This document shows, piece by piece, positions 34,957 through 42,290 of a stretch of 51,722 nucleotides of DNA. The DNA is from an uncultured Planctomycetota bacterium (GTDB lineage: Bacteria; Planctomycetota; Planctomycetia; Gemmatales; HRBIN36). Where the stretch lies: contig CALFAY010000037.1 in assembly GCA_937944855.1 (NCBI GenBank), positions 1-51,722 of the forward strand, given 5' to 3'. Position 1 is the stretch's first letter; each line of letters opens with the position of its first letter. The position numbers and the translations under genes were made by a program. Below the pieces are notes generated by a model. That model ran no database searches. It had not been told where the DNA came from and saw only the letters and a list, made by a program, of their open reading frames with translations.

Positions 34957-35874
34957 ATGGGGATGTCACCACGGATTGCCTTCATCGCCCGAGCCTGCGC
35001 CGGCATCTTCCTGGTTCTCGTTGCAGCCGGGGTCTCGACGGGCCTCCGGGGACAGCAAGCCCGGGACGAGGTCAAAATCGGCATGATGAACAACCTGTTT
35101 GAAGAGCAGGACGAGAAGAAGATCCGCGTCCAGATCGACCCGTTTGCCGGGCTGGTGCGGCGCCAGACCGGCACCCAGGGCGATTTCGTGGTCGTCCAGG
35201 GGCGCGAGAAGATGATCGAGGACCTCAAGGCCAATCGCATTCAGATGGGCGTGATGCATGGTCTGGATTATGCCTGGATCCGCGATCGCCTCGTCGATAC
35301 CAAACCCTTGCTCATCGCCGTTGCCGACACGAACACGCTCAAGGCGGTCATCGTGGTTCCCAAGGACAGTTCCGCCCAGAGCCTCGACGACCTCAAGGAA
35401 CAGACGCTGGCTTTGAATGCCTACCCGCCGTACCACGTCCGTTTCTGGCTCAACCACGTCTGCGGTGGGAATTACGCCGGCTTTTTCAAGGTGGCGACAC
35501 AGCGGGACGTGGAAGCGGCCATGGAAGAAGTGGCGGACAAGTCAGCGGCGGCCACGGCGGTTTCCAACGGCGCCTTGGAGTTTTACAAGCGGCAGAAGCC
35601 GGTCCGGTTCCAGCGCTTCTTCCGCGTCCTCATGGAGTCGCCGGACTTTCCCGCGCCTGTGATGATCTACCGCACGGGACAGGTCCGCCAGGAATTGGTG
35701 CAGCGTTTCCGTACTTCAATGCTCTCCGCCCACCAGACGCCGGAAGGTCGGGACACGCTGCAACTATGGCGGCTCAAACGCTTCCTGGATGTGCCCGCCA
35801 ATTTCGACCAACTCGCCGAGGAAACCGCCAAACGCTTCCCTCCGCCGCAGGAAGCTCCCCAGGCGGTTCCCTGA
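34957..35874 (+). CDS. PhnD-like periplasmic substrate-binding protein
   Basis: A 305-residue periplasmic binding protein of the phosphate/phosphite/phosphonate (PhnD-like) type. A signal segment (IAFIARACAGIFLVLVAAGV) is followed by EVKIGMMNNLFEEQ, QGDFVVVQGREKMIEDLKAN, IQMGVMHGLDYAWIRDR and KAVIVVPKDSSAQSLDDLKEQ, which match the two-lobed fold and the characteristic 'AxxxSxxxxxDLxG' hinge region. No ABC permease or ATPase gene is beside it, so it may be an orphan binding protein or part of a sensory pathway. Ligand unknown. GGGGG precedes the ATG at 34957; a second ATG at 34963 is possible. Confidence 0.8.
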   Translation: MGMSPRIAFIARACAGIFLVLVAAGVSTGLRGQQARDEVKIGMMNNLFEEQDEKKIRVQIDPFAGLVRRQTGTQGDFVVVQGREKMIEDLKANRIQMGVMHGLDYAWIRDRLVDTKPLLIAVADTNTLKAVIVVPKDSSAQSLDDLKEQTLALNAYPPYHVRFWLNHVCGGNYAGFFKVATQRDVEAAMEEVADKSAAATAVSNGALEFYKRQKPVRFQRFFRVLMESPDFPAPVMIYRTGQVRQELVQRFRTSMLSAHQTPEGRDTLQLWRLKRFLDVPANFDQLAEETAKRFPPPQEAPQAVP

Positions 35875-35922
35875 CGCGCCAGCGGTTTGCGGGCCGGTGG
35901 CTGACCCGATCTGTGTTTCGAC

Positions 35923-37188
35923 TCAGCGGCCCAGATTCCAATAGATGCGGACGTTGCCGGTGGCCCGGCCGACGGCGACGAGATCGATTCGGCCGTCGCC
36001 GTCGAGATCGTCGGCAGCGAGGTCCTCGACCGCCACACCGCCGGGATCGAGCAGTTGTCGTTGCCACTGTCCTTTCTCAGCAGCGATCGCCTTGTAGATG
36101 CGGACGCCGTGCGGATACCGCTCGTTGAGCCGATCCCGGACGCCGATGGTGAGTTCCTCGCTGCCGTCGCCGTCGAGATCGGCACACCAGACGGCATGTC
36201 CCCAGCGAAGCTGATCGTCGAGGACGTGCCGCTGCCAGAGCGTCTGCGACTTGTCCTTTGGCGGGGTGTACACGACCACTTCATGACCGTGCCACGGTTC
36301 GATGGTGGCGATGTAAGGCAGGTCCGGTTTCAGCCGTCCGAGTTTGATTTCGCTGGCTCCCCGGTTGGCGTTCGGCGTCGCCTGATTCCCCGGATTCAAA
36401 AGCTCCGGGTGCCAGACACCTTTCCCGGAGCGTCGAAACAACGTGACGCCTTCGTAGCTGGCCGTGAGAATCTCCGTCTGTCCGTCGCGGTCCATGTCGG
36501 TCGGGTAGAAGTTGTGCATGACGTGCCGGGTGGCGTCGAGCACTTCGGGGACCCAGCGATCACGAACCGGATCAGCGGGAATGCGGTAGGCGAGCAGCCG
36601 TACCGGGCTGTCCATCCAGTTCTTCTCGCGGGTGGCATTGCGGCCCATGAGCGGAGCGACAAGGAGTTCGGCCTTGCCGTCGCAGTCGAGGTCGGCGAAA
36701 CGGATGCGATGCAGCGACGGTTCGGAACCGATGGGATGAAGCGACCACGGCTCGTCGAGGGTCTTGCCCCTCCGGAGCCCTTGCAACGTGCCGCCTTCGC
36801 GGGTGTTGAAGGGACGCCAACCTGCTCCCAGGGCCAGATCGAGATGACCATCGCCGTCGATGTCGTAAGCGGCGATGCAGACATTGTCCGGTTCCGTCTG
36901 GCCTTGGAGAATCGTCCGCATCTTCCAGGTCGGATTCTCAAACCAGACCACGCGATGAGTATCGACCACGACGATGTCGGGTTTTCCGTCTTCGTTCAGA
37001 TCGGCCAACAGCACGGCGTAGCCGACTTTGAGGCTGCGGTCGATCTCCTGCACACGGAATCGGCAGATGTCCGCGGCCTCAGGTTCGACGGCGAGACAGG
37101 CAGGCGGATCCGTGGGCTTTTGAAGTGCCGACAGGGCGGCTACCAGCGTCGCACCAAAGATGAGAAGCAACAGTTTGCAGCGGGTCAT
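35923..37188 (-). CDS. Exported FG-GAP/VCBS repeat protein
   Basis: A 421-residue exported protein with signal peptide MTRCKLLLLIFGATLVAALSA. The mature part contains FG-GAP/VCBS repeats with calcium-binding loops: DLNEDGKPDIVV, DIDGDGHLDLAL, DLDCDGKAELLV, DMDRDGQTEILT, DLDGDGSEELTI and DLDGDGRIDLVA. These should form a seven-bladed propeller, probably at the cell surface or in the periplasm. Related planctomycete proteins are annotated only as VCBS repeat proteins; the function is not known. It is divergent from the MurB-like gene across 100 bases. GAGG precedes the ATG. Confidence 0.88.
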   Translation of the reverse strand: MTRCKLLLLIFGATLVAALSALQKPTDPPACLAVEPEAADICRFRVQEIDRSLKVGYAVLLADLNEDGKPDIVVVDTHRVVWFENPTWKMRTILQGQTEPDNVCIAAYDIDGDGHLDLALGAGWRPFNTREGGTLQGLRRGKTLDEPWSLHPIGSEPSLHRIRFADLDCDGKAELLVAPLMGRNATREKNWMDSPVRLLAYRIPADPVRDRWVPEVLDATRHVMHNFYPTDMDRDGQTEILTASYEGVTLFRRSGKGVWHPELLNPGNQATPNANRGASEIKLGRLKPDLPYIATIEPWHGHEVVVYTPPKDKSQTLWQRHVLDDQLRWGHAVWCADLDGDGSEELTIGVRDRLNERYPHGVRIYKAIAAEKGQWQRQLLDPGGVAVEDLAADDLDGDGRIDLVAVGRATGNVRIYWNLGR

Positions 37189-37253
37189 GAGGCAGCCTCA
37201 AACCAGGGCGGGAAGTCAAGCTGAAATCGCCCATCACCGCTAAGATGGCCGCG

Positions 37254-37282
37254 TTGACGGGTTTCTCGAAGCAACGTATCAT
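37254..37282 (+). promoter_or_regulatory. Promoter of the MurB-like gene, likely leaderless
   Basis: TTGACG (37254-37259), 17 bases, then TATCAT (37277-37282): five of six matches in each box at the ideal spacing. The ATG at 37289 begins 6 bases after the -10, exactly where transcription should start, and no ribosome binding site precedes it. A leaderless message is predicted. Confidence 0.6.
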
Positions 37283-37288
37283 CCCAAC

Positions 37289-38167
37289 ATGCCGTTTCAA
37301 GACGCCTTTGCCGACATTCTCCGATTCCAAGAACCTCTCGCTCCTTACACGCATTTGCGTCTGGGCGGTCCGGCTCAGTATCTGGCCCAACCGCGGGACG
37401 TGGACGAGCTGGGCCGTCTGCTGGCAGCATGCAGTCAGGCTCGGGTGCCCTGGCGGGTGCTGGGCGCCGGCTGCAATGTGCTGGTGCGAGACGAAGGCGT
37501 GGCCGGCATGGTGATCCGCCTGAGCGAACCGGCCTTCACGTTTGTCGAGAGCCATGATCGGCTGGTCAAGGCCGGCGGCGGAGCGACCTTGGCGGCGCTC
37601 ATCTCGCATGCTGCCCAACAGGGTCTGGCGGGGGCCGAGTCGCTGATCGGCATTCCGGGCACGGTCGGTGGCGGCATCCGCGTCAATGTGGGGAGCCGTT
37701 TCGGGGCCATCGACCAGATCGTAAGCCGCGTGCATCTGCTCGATCCGCAGGGCGAATTGCATGTGCTGGAACGCGAAGAGGTCACTGCCGGTCCGCAGGG
37801 CAATTTTCTTGACGCCGGCATCATCGTCGCCGCCGAGTTCGTTCTGGAACCGGATAACGCCGACAGCATTTTGAAGCGGATGCGGCGCTTCTGGATCCAC
37901 CGCAAGGCCCAACAGCCGCTCAGCTTCCAGAGAGCAGCCCGCATGTTCAAGGACCCCAAGGGCACGTCTGCGGAAGTGCTCATCATGGAAGCGGGACTGA
38001 AGGGCACGCGGGTCGGCGGAGCGGAAGTGTCGGATCGCAATGCCAACTATGTCGTCGTCCATACGGGGGCCTCGGCCCGGGACGTGCTTCGCCTCATGGA
38101 GATGATCCGCAGTCGGGTCCACGAAACCAGCGGCGTGCTGCTGCAACAGGCCTTGGCCGTGTGGTGA
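37289..38167 (+). CDS. MurB-like FAD-binding protein lacking usual catalytic residues
   Basis: The 292-residue protein has the fold markers of UDP-N-acetylenolpyruvoylglucosamine reductase (MurB), which makes UDP-N-acetylmuramic acid for peptidoglycan. The FAD-binding parts are kept: YTHLRLGGPAQYL, VLGAGCNVLVRDEGVAGMVI and LIGIPGTVGGGIRVNVGS. The catalytic parts are not. The YRxS segment that carries the substrate-binding Arg reads TAGPQG (166-171); the SAGS segment holding the catalytic Ser before FKNP reads RAAR (215-218) before FKDP; and the C-terminal LEPEV with the catalytic Glu reads LQQAL (285-289). The domain between, LIMEAGLKGTRVGGAEVSDR then NANYVV, is normal. It may be a MurB with changed chemistry or a pseudo-enzyme. 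The FtsQ-like gene follows by 40 bases. Confidence 0.82.
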   Translation: MPFQDAFADILRFQEPLAPYTHLRLGGPAQYLAQPRDVDELGRLLAACSQARVPWRVLGAGCNVLVRDEGVAGMVIRLSEPAFTFVESHDRLVKAGGGATLAALISHAAQQGLAGAESLIGIPGTVGGGIRVNVGSRFGAIDQIVSRVHLLDPQGELHVLEREEVTAGPQGNFLDAGIIVAAEFVLEPDNADSILKRMRRFWIHRKAQQPLSFQRAARMFKDPKGTSAEVLIMEAGLKGTRVGGAEVSDRNANYVVVHTGASARDVLRLMEMIRSRVHETSGVLLQQALAVW

Positions 38168-38207
38168 CAAGCGCCTGTGCAACCGCCATCCCACGGAAGG
38201 GGTCGGC

Positions 38208-38879
38208 ATGGCTCAAGCATCCACCGCTCCGCCTTTCCAAACGGGACCATCCGGCTGGCGACGGCTGATCTCCTGGTCGCTCTTCCTCCTCATTCTTGGC
38301 GCCCTGGTTGTGTTCATCGTCCACGCGATCCTCTCCTGGAGAGCAAAAGGCGAGCGGACACCTATGTCCACGAGCCAAGGCCACGCAGTTGAAGCGGTCC
38401 AGGGCCAGCCGGTCGCCTTCGTCGAAGTCCCGGAGCAGGACGTGATTCATGCCGTGGACGCTCAGGGCGTCATTTTGTCCTCACGGGACGAGCATCGCTT
38501 ATTGGCACCTGACCTGCCACGGATTCTCAGTCCCTTTCCGCCGCGGGGCCAAACGGGCCAAGCCTGGGGCGTGGCGGAGGTGGAGACCGCAATCGCCGTG
38601 GCCGTGTTCCTGCGGGAGGATTGGTCCAAGCTGGGACTGCGGCATATCCGCATCGACGCTTCAGGAGTCGTGACCGAAATCCGCCTGGTCACCTCCGGCG
38701 GATCGGAGGTACTGTGGTGCGATTTCTCGGGACGGGGGGAAGATGCGACGCCGGAAGAAAAACGGCTTCGTCTGCTGAAGTACGTCAGCGAATACGGATC
38801 GCTGGACGCTCCGGCAGGTCCGTACCTGTTCGATCCACGATCGGCGGACAGTCTGCTGCGGACACGTCGGGACCGCTAG
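38208..38879 (+). CDS. FtsQ/DivIB-like single-pass membrane protein (tentative)
   Basis: A 223-residue bitopic protein: a short cytoplasmic N-terminus, one membrane segment (LISWSLFLLILGALVVFIVH, residues 20-39) and a periplasmic domain. The domain resembles the beta domain of the division protein FtsQ/DivIB: AVDAQGVIL (82-90) for the FtsQ 'vD..G.vl' strand, LPRI (103-106), a long helix GVAEVETAIAVAVFLRE, IRIDASGVVTEIRLVTSGG, EVLWCDF for the 'v.lG' strand, EEKRLRLLKYVSEYG, and LFDPRSADSL in the place of the closing 'iDlR' strand. The POTRA domain that normally precedes this is missing or very short. Its position right after a MurB-like gene matches the usual murB-ftsQ order. GGAAGGGG precedes the ATG. 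The 3' end overlaps the dedA gene by 95 bases. Confidence 0.6.
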   Translation: MAQASTAPPFQTGPSGWRRLISWSLFLLILGALVVFIVHAILSWRAKGERTPMSTSQGHAVEAVQGQPVAFVEVPEQDVIHAVDAQGVILSSRDEHRLLAPDLPRILSPFPPRGQTGQAWGVAEVETAIAVAVFLREDWSKLGLRHIRIDASGVVTEIRLVTSGGSEVLWCDFSGRGEDATPEEKRLRLLKYVSEYGSLDAPAGPYLFDPRSADSLLRTRRDR

Positions 38880-39537
38880 CCGCTTTGGCTCGGTTCTGTT
38901 CTCGTCGGCTCAGCAGATACTCCCAGACGGCGGGCAGCAGCGACACGATGATGATGGCAAAGATGACGATGTGGAAATTGTGTTCCACGGCAGGCACCCG
39001 GCCGAGGAAGTAGCCGCCCAGAAGGAATATCAGCACCCAGGCGATGCCGCCGGAGACGTTGAAGAACGCGAACCGGCCGTAATTCATCCTTCCGACCCCG
39101 GCCACGAAGGGGGCGAAGGTACGAATGATCGGGATGAACCGGGCCAGCACGATCGTTTTGCCGCCGTAGTTCTCGTAGAACCGCTGAGCACGCAGCAGAT
39201 GGGCCTTATTGAAAAGCCAGGAATCGTCGCGGCAGAAGACCTTGGGACCGACGCGGTAGCCGATCCAGTAATTGACTGCGTCGCCGAGGATGGCTGCGAC
39301 GATGAGGACGACGGCCAGCAACGGCAGGCTCAACGGCGAACCTTCGGTCCCGGCCAGCACGCCGACGGCGAACAACAGCGAGTCGCCGGGCAGGAACGGC
39401 GTCACGATCAGGCCGGTTTCACAGAACACGACGAGAAACAGCACGAGATACGTCCACGGCCCGAAGGCTCCGGCCAGGTCGTTGATGTGCTTGTGCAGAT
39501 GCAGGAAAATGTCGAGCACTTGGGCCAGGGATTCCAT
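38785..39537 (-). CDS. DedA family membrane protein
   Basis: A 250-residue polytopic membrane protein of the DedA/VTT family, members of which transport undecaprenyl phosphate or other lipids across the membrane. The hallmarks are ETGLIVTPFLPGDSLLF, LGDAVNYWIGYRVG, and the segment ENYGGKTIVLARFIPIIRTF then APFVAGVGRM, which holds the conserved Arg and Pro residues. Four to five further hydrophobic stretches follow. The last 30 residues (PDVSAADCPPIVDRTG and onward) are hydrophilic, lie in the 95 bases shared with the convergent FtsQ-like gene, and are probably not part of the core fold. A lipid II carrier role would fit the neighbouring MurB-like gene, but that is only context. Confidence 0.92.
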   Translation of the reverse strand: MESLAQVLDIFLHLHKHINDLAGAFGPWTYLVLFLVVFCETGLIVTPFLPGDSLLFAVGVLAGTEGSPLSLPLLAVVLIVAAILGDAVNYWIGYRVGPKVFCRDDSWLFNKAHLLRAQRFYENYGGKTIVLARFIPIIRTFAPFVAGVGRMNYGRFAFFNVSGGIAWVLIFLLGGYFLGRVPAVEHNFHIVIFAIIIVSLLPAVWEYLLSRREQNRAKAASGPDVSAADCPPIVDRTGTDLPERPAIRIR

Positions 39538-39647
39538 GCGAAGTTTCCAAGAACCGCGTTCGGATAGCCTCAGCCTAGCCTACGGGCCAGCTTTTTCAAA
39601 GGTCGGTTGTGGGTTAAAGGCACTTCTTTTGGACGGATGACTGGGCC

Positions 39648-40871
39648 ATGCCGTTCCTCAAACCCGCTGGGTTGACAGCAGTATTCGGCATTCCGCTGCT
39701 GGTCTGCCTGCCAATTCTGCGGGCTGGTCCACATGTCGAACCAGTTCGCTTGCCGCGGGTGGAGCCGAAGACGGTCGGCATGGATGCAGCCAGGCTGGAG
39801 CGCATCGACGAGGTGGTGAAACAAGCCATTGCCGAGGGCCGACTGCCCGGCTGCGTCATCGCGGTGGTTCGGCAGGGCAAAATGGGCTTTCACAAGGCAT
39901 TCGGACATCGGGCCATCCTTCCGGATCGGGAGCCGATGACCGTGGATACGGTATTTGATCTGGCCTCCCTGACAAAGCCGGTTGCCACGGCCACCGCCGT
40001 TATGATCTTGATGGAACAGGGCCGCCTCCGACTGGACGACTCACCAACGCGGCATCTGCCCGAATTCACGGGGCACGGGAAGGAGCGAATCACCGTCGAA
40101 CAGCTGCTTTTGCACACGTCGGGCTTGATCGCCGACAACCCCTTGGCGGATTACGAGCACGATCCTGAAACCGCTTGGAAGCGCATCTGCGATCTGAAGC
40201 CGCTGGCATCTCCCGGCGAGCGCTTCATCTACAGCGACGTGGGCTTCATCGTCCTGGGGAAGCTCGTCGAACGCGTCAGCGGCGAGTCGTTGGATCGGTT
40301 CGCGCGGCGGCACATCTACGAGCCGCTAGGCATGACCGAGACGCGGTTCGTTCCCGACGAGATGCTCCACCGTCGGATCGCGCCGACGGAACTCCGGATG
40401 GGACGCTGGCTGCGTGGTGAGGTGCATGATCCGCGGGCTGCCCGGCTCGGTGGAGTGGCCGGCCATGCGGGGTTGTTCAGCACAGCAGACGATCTGGCCG
40501 TGTTCGTGCAAATGCTTCTCGACGGCGGCCTGGGAAACGGACGCCGGATTCTGGACGGCAAGACCGTGGCGGAAATGACCCGGCCGCGGCAGGTGCCCGG
40601 CGGCCTGCGGGCTTTGGGGTGGGATGTGGAGACGGCGTATTCGGGAAACCGTGGCGAGCGGTTTCCGGTCGGGTCGTTCGGGCACACGGGCTTCACGGGG
40701 ACTTCGATCTGGATCGACCCGGCCAGCAAAACCGGGGTGATCTTTCTAAGCAACCGCGTGCATCCGGACGGCAAAGGCAATGTCAATCGCCTGCGGGGAG
40801 ACGTGGCGACTTTCGTGGCCGAAGCCCTGATCCCGCCGCTGCCCAAACGGCGGGCGGACTCTGCTCCGTAA
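39648..40871 (+). CDS. Exported serine hydrolase of the beta-lactamase class C / penicillin-binding family
   Basis: A 407-residue exported protein. After a signal segment (AGLTAVFGIPLLVCLPIL) comes a beta-lactamase-family domain: SLTK at 107-110 gives the nucleophilic Ser and general-base Lys, YSD at 195-197 takes the place of YxN, and the third motif reads HTG (in SFGHTGFTGTS) instead of KTG. LFSTADDLAVFVQMLL and GVIFLSNRVHPDGKGN are further family blocks. HTG and YSD point to an esterase or D-amino-peptidase-like serine hydrolase more than to an antibiotic-hydrolysing enzyme. The true role, possibly envelope remodelling, is not shown. A strong hairpin lies 15 bases after its stop. Confidence 0.9.
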   Translation: MPFLKPAGLTAVFGIPLLVCLPILRAGPHVEPVRLPRVEPKTVGMDAARLERIDEVVKQAIAEGRLPGCVIAVVRQGKMGFHKAFGHRAILPDREPMTVDTVFDLASLTKPVATATAVMILMEQGRLRLDDSPTRHLPEFTGHGKERITVEQLLLHTSGLIADNPLADYEHDPETAWKRICDLKPLASPGERFIYSDVGFIVLGKLVERVSGESLDRFARRHIYEPLGMTETRFVPDEMLHRRIAPTELRMGRWLRGEVHDPRAARLGGVAGHAGLFSTADDLAVFVQMLLDGGLGNGRRILDGKTVAEMTRPRQVPGGLRALGWDVETAYSGNRGERFPVGSFGHTGFTGTSIWIDPASKTGVIFLSNRVHPDGKGNVNRLRGDVATFVAEALIPPLPKRRADSAP

Positions 40872-40885
40872 AATGGCCACAAAGA

Positions 40886-40918
40886 AACCCGGCCGATGGA
40901 CCGATCCATCGCCGGGTT
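40886..40918. terminator. Strong hairpin, terminator of the 37-residue lipoprotein gene
   Basis: AACCCGGC-C-GATGGA pairs with TCCATC-GCCGGGTT across a CCGA loop: 14 base pairs with one bulged C. On the minus strand the stem is followed by TTCTTTG, so it fits best as the terminator of the small lipoprotein gene at 40958-41071; it may also stop plus-strand transcription from the hydrolase gene. Confidence 0.75.
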
Positions 40919-40957
40919 CCGTTAATTCTGCTGGCTATGGACCTGGTTGTCAGGCAA

Positions 40958-41071
40958 TTACTTGGGAGCCGTAGCGGGCGGTTTGGTACCACCGCCGCCA
41001 CCACCACCGCAACCGACCATGCCAAAGCCCAGCAGGGCGAGCATCAGGCACAGAGCGATCAGCTTCTTCAC
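40958..41071 (-). CDS. 37-residue lipoprotein
   Basis: A very short minus-strand gene from GTG 41071 to TAA 40958. AAGGA lies about 8 bases before the GTG. It reads a perfect miniature lipoprotein: MKKLIALCLMLALLGFGMVG followed by Cys21, then seven Gly and the tail TKPPATAPK. Met-Val-Gly-Cys is a slightly unusual lipobox. The mature peptide would be only 17 residues attached to lipid. It resembles the start of the next upstream gene (residues KRLLALL... GCGTKPTATKP), so the two look like diverged tandem duplicates. Each has its own terminator with the same GGGTTTCTTTG tail. Function unknown; such tiny lipoproteins can act as toxins (entericidin-like), envelope spacers or regulators. Confidence 0.72.
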   Translation of the reverse strand: MKKLIALCLMLALLGFGMVGCGGGGGGGTKPPATAPK

Positions 41072-41144
41072 AGGTGTCCTTCCTTTCCTTGGGCCTCGTC
41101 TCGTGCAGGATTCTTACCGACGACCACCATCGGAACAAAGAAAC

Positions 41145-41157
41145 CCGTCCGAGACGG
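41145..41157 (-). terminator. Terminator of the 85-residue lipoprotein gene
   Basis: On the minus strand CCGTC-TCG-GACGG forms a 5-bp stem with a 3-base loop, followed by GTTTCTTTGTT. It lies 33 bases after the stop of the gene at 41190-41447. The tail matches the one after the 37-residue lipoprotein gene. Confidence 0.6.
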
Positions 41158-41189
41158 CGATCTTCAATCCCAGGTAGCTGCGTCACATA

Positions 41190-41447
41190 TCAGCTGTTGC
41201 CGTCCTTCTTTTCCGGCGGCTTCTCTTTTCCCGGCTTGTCTTCGGGTTGCGGCTTCTCTTCGGGCTTGGGCGTCTCCGGGGCCTTGATGTCAGGCCCGTT
41301 GCCGGGCTTTGCGCCGTTGGGAGCCTTGGGCGGCTCCTGGGCCTTGGTTTCCGGGGGTTTCGTCGGCTTCGTGGCGGTTGGCTTCGTGCCGCAGCCCAGA
41401 CCGATCACCAAGCCGACGGCGACCAGCAACGCGAGCAGTCGTTTCAC
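41190..41447 (-). CDS. 85-residue Pro/Lys/Glu-rich lipoprotein
   Basis: The GTG at 41447 has AGAGGTG 6 bases upstream; the frame is open to 41489 but the longer start has no ribosome binding site and spoils the signal peptide. From 41447 it reads VKRLLALLVAVGLVIGLG and Cys19, a lipoprotein signal. The mature part of 67 residues is almost only Lys, Pro, Glu, Thr, Gly and Asn, in repeats such as TKPTKPPETK, PEEKPQPEDKPGKEKPPEKK. It is expected to be disordered and lipid-anchored in the periplasm, similar in style to entericidin-like or cell-wall spanning linkers, but not to any family I know. It is divergent from the sigma factor gene. Confidence 0.75.
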   Translation of the reverse strand: MKRLLALLVAVGLVIGLGCGTKPTATKPTKPPETKAQEPPKAPNGAKPGNGPDIKAPETPKPEEKPQPEDKPGKEKPPEKKDGNS

Positions 41448-41747
41448 CGTTGCACCTCTCTTTCGCTGCACTGACCGTTTCCAAAACACAACCGCCGGCC
41501 CTCCCTTGCCGGCGACACGCTTTCTTCGATGCTCCGAGGTTGTGATTTATTCCGCAATTTCTCGAAGTCAATCAAAATCTTTCCGTCGCAGAACTCCGGA
41601 GCGTGCCCCGGTTGACCACGGGTAGTGCACCGTCCTGCCGGGCGGAGCAAAGCTGGTGCCCGATGGAACGAATATGCTAACAGTCGGACGATTTCCCCGC
41701 CGCGGGGAATAAGCGGCCGATTGCTGCGTCCTAACATTGAGGCCGAC
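41448..41747. promoter_or_regulatory. Divergent promoter region between lipoprotein and sigma factor genes
   Basis: 300 bases with a locally AT-rich stretch (41540-41590). On the minus strand TTGACT (41571-41566) and ATAAAT (41550-41545) are 15 bases apart and may drive the lipoprotein gene. On the plus side a GGAAC (41666-41670) resembles an ECF -35 box, without a clear -10. The perfect palindrome described separately lies at 41693-41709. Confidence 0.35.
41693..41709. promoter_or_regulatory. Perfect 17-bp palindrome upstream of the ECF sigma gene
   Basis: TTCCCCGC-C-GCGGGGAA is a perfect dyad with 8-base arms, 38 bases before the sigma factor ATG. It is well placed to be an operator for a dimeric regulator or a hairpin in the 5' leader. 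Confidence 0.55.
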
Positions 41748-42290
41748 ATGCTAGCGTTCAGCCCGCGCATCTCCGTCGCCGAACTGGTGGAGCGGTATTA
41801 CGCCAGCTTGTATCGCTATGCCTACCGCCTGAGCGGTTCGCAGGCCGACGCCGAAGACCTCACCCAGGAAACCTTCCTGCGGGCCACGGCCAAGCTGGGC
41901 CAGTTGCGGGACGCGGACAAGGTCCGAGCTTGGCTTTACAGCATCCTCCGCCATGCTTATTTGCAACGGCAACGCAGCGCGCCGCAGACGCACCATGTCT
42001 CCCTCGACGATCTGTTCGACGTTGCCGAAGAGGTTCCTGACCCGCTTCCGGAGCTCGACGCCGAGGCCCTTCGCAAGGCCCTGGACGATTTGCCCGAACC
42101 GCACCGCACCGCCGTGCTGCTGTACTACTTCGAGGAACTGAGCTACCGCGAAATCGCGGAAGTCCTCGACGTGCCGATCGGCACGGTGATGTCGCGGCTG
42201 GCGCGGGCCAGGGGGTATCTGAAAGCTCGGTTGCTGACCTCGGAAGCGGTTGCATCATCGCCCAAAGGCAGGTCCGCTGATGGACTGTGA
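41748..42290 (+). CDS. ECF-type RNA polymerase sigma factor
   Basis: A 180-residue extracytoplasmic function sigma factor. ATG 41748 is chosen (TTGAGG about 8 bases upstream); the open frame begins at 41625, but the added residues do not match the family. Region 2 reads LYRYAYRLSGSQADAEDLTQ then ETFLRA, with RAWLYSILRHAYL after it, and region 4 reads LPEPHRTAVLLYYFEELSYR, EIAEVLDVPIGTVMSRLARA. Region 2.1 starts close to the N-terminus as in small ECF factors. It directs polymerase to a specific promoter set, probably including its own gene. The anti-sigma gene starts 11 bases before its stop, so the two are translationally coupled. Confidence 0.94.
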   Translation: MLAFSPRISVAELVERYYASLYRYAYRLSGSQADAEDLTQETFLRATAKLGQLRDADKVRAWLYSILRHAYLQRQRSAPQTHHVSLDDLFDVAEEVPDPLPELDAEALRKALDDLPEPHRTAVLLYYFEELSYREIAEVLDVPIGTVMSRLARARGYLKARLLTSEAVASSPKGRSADGL

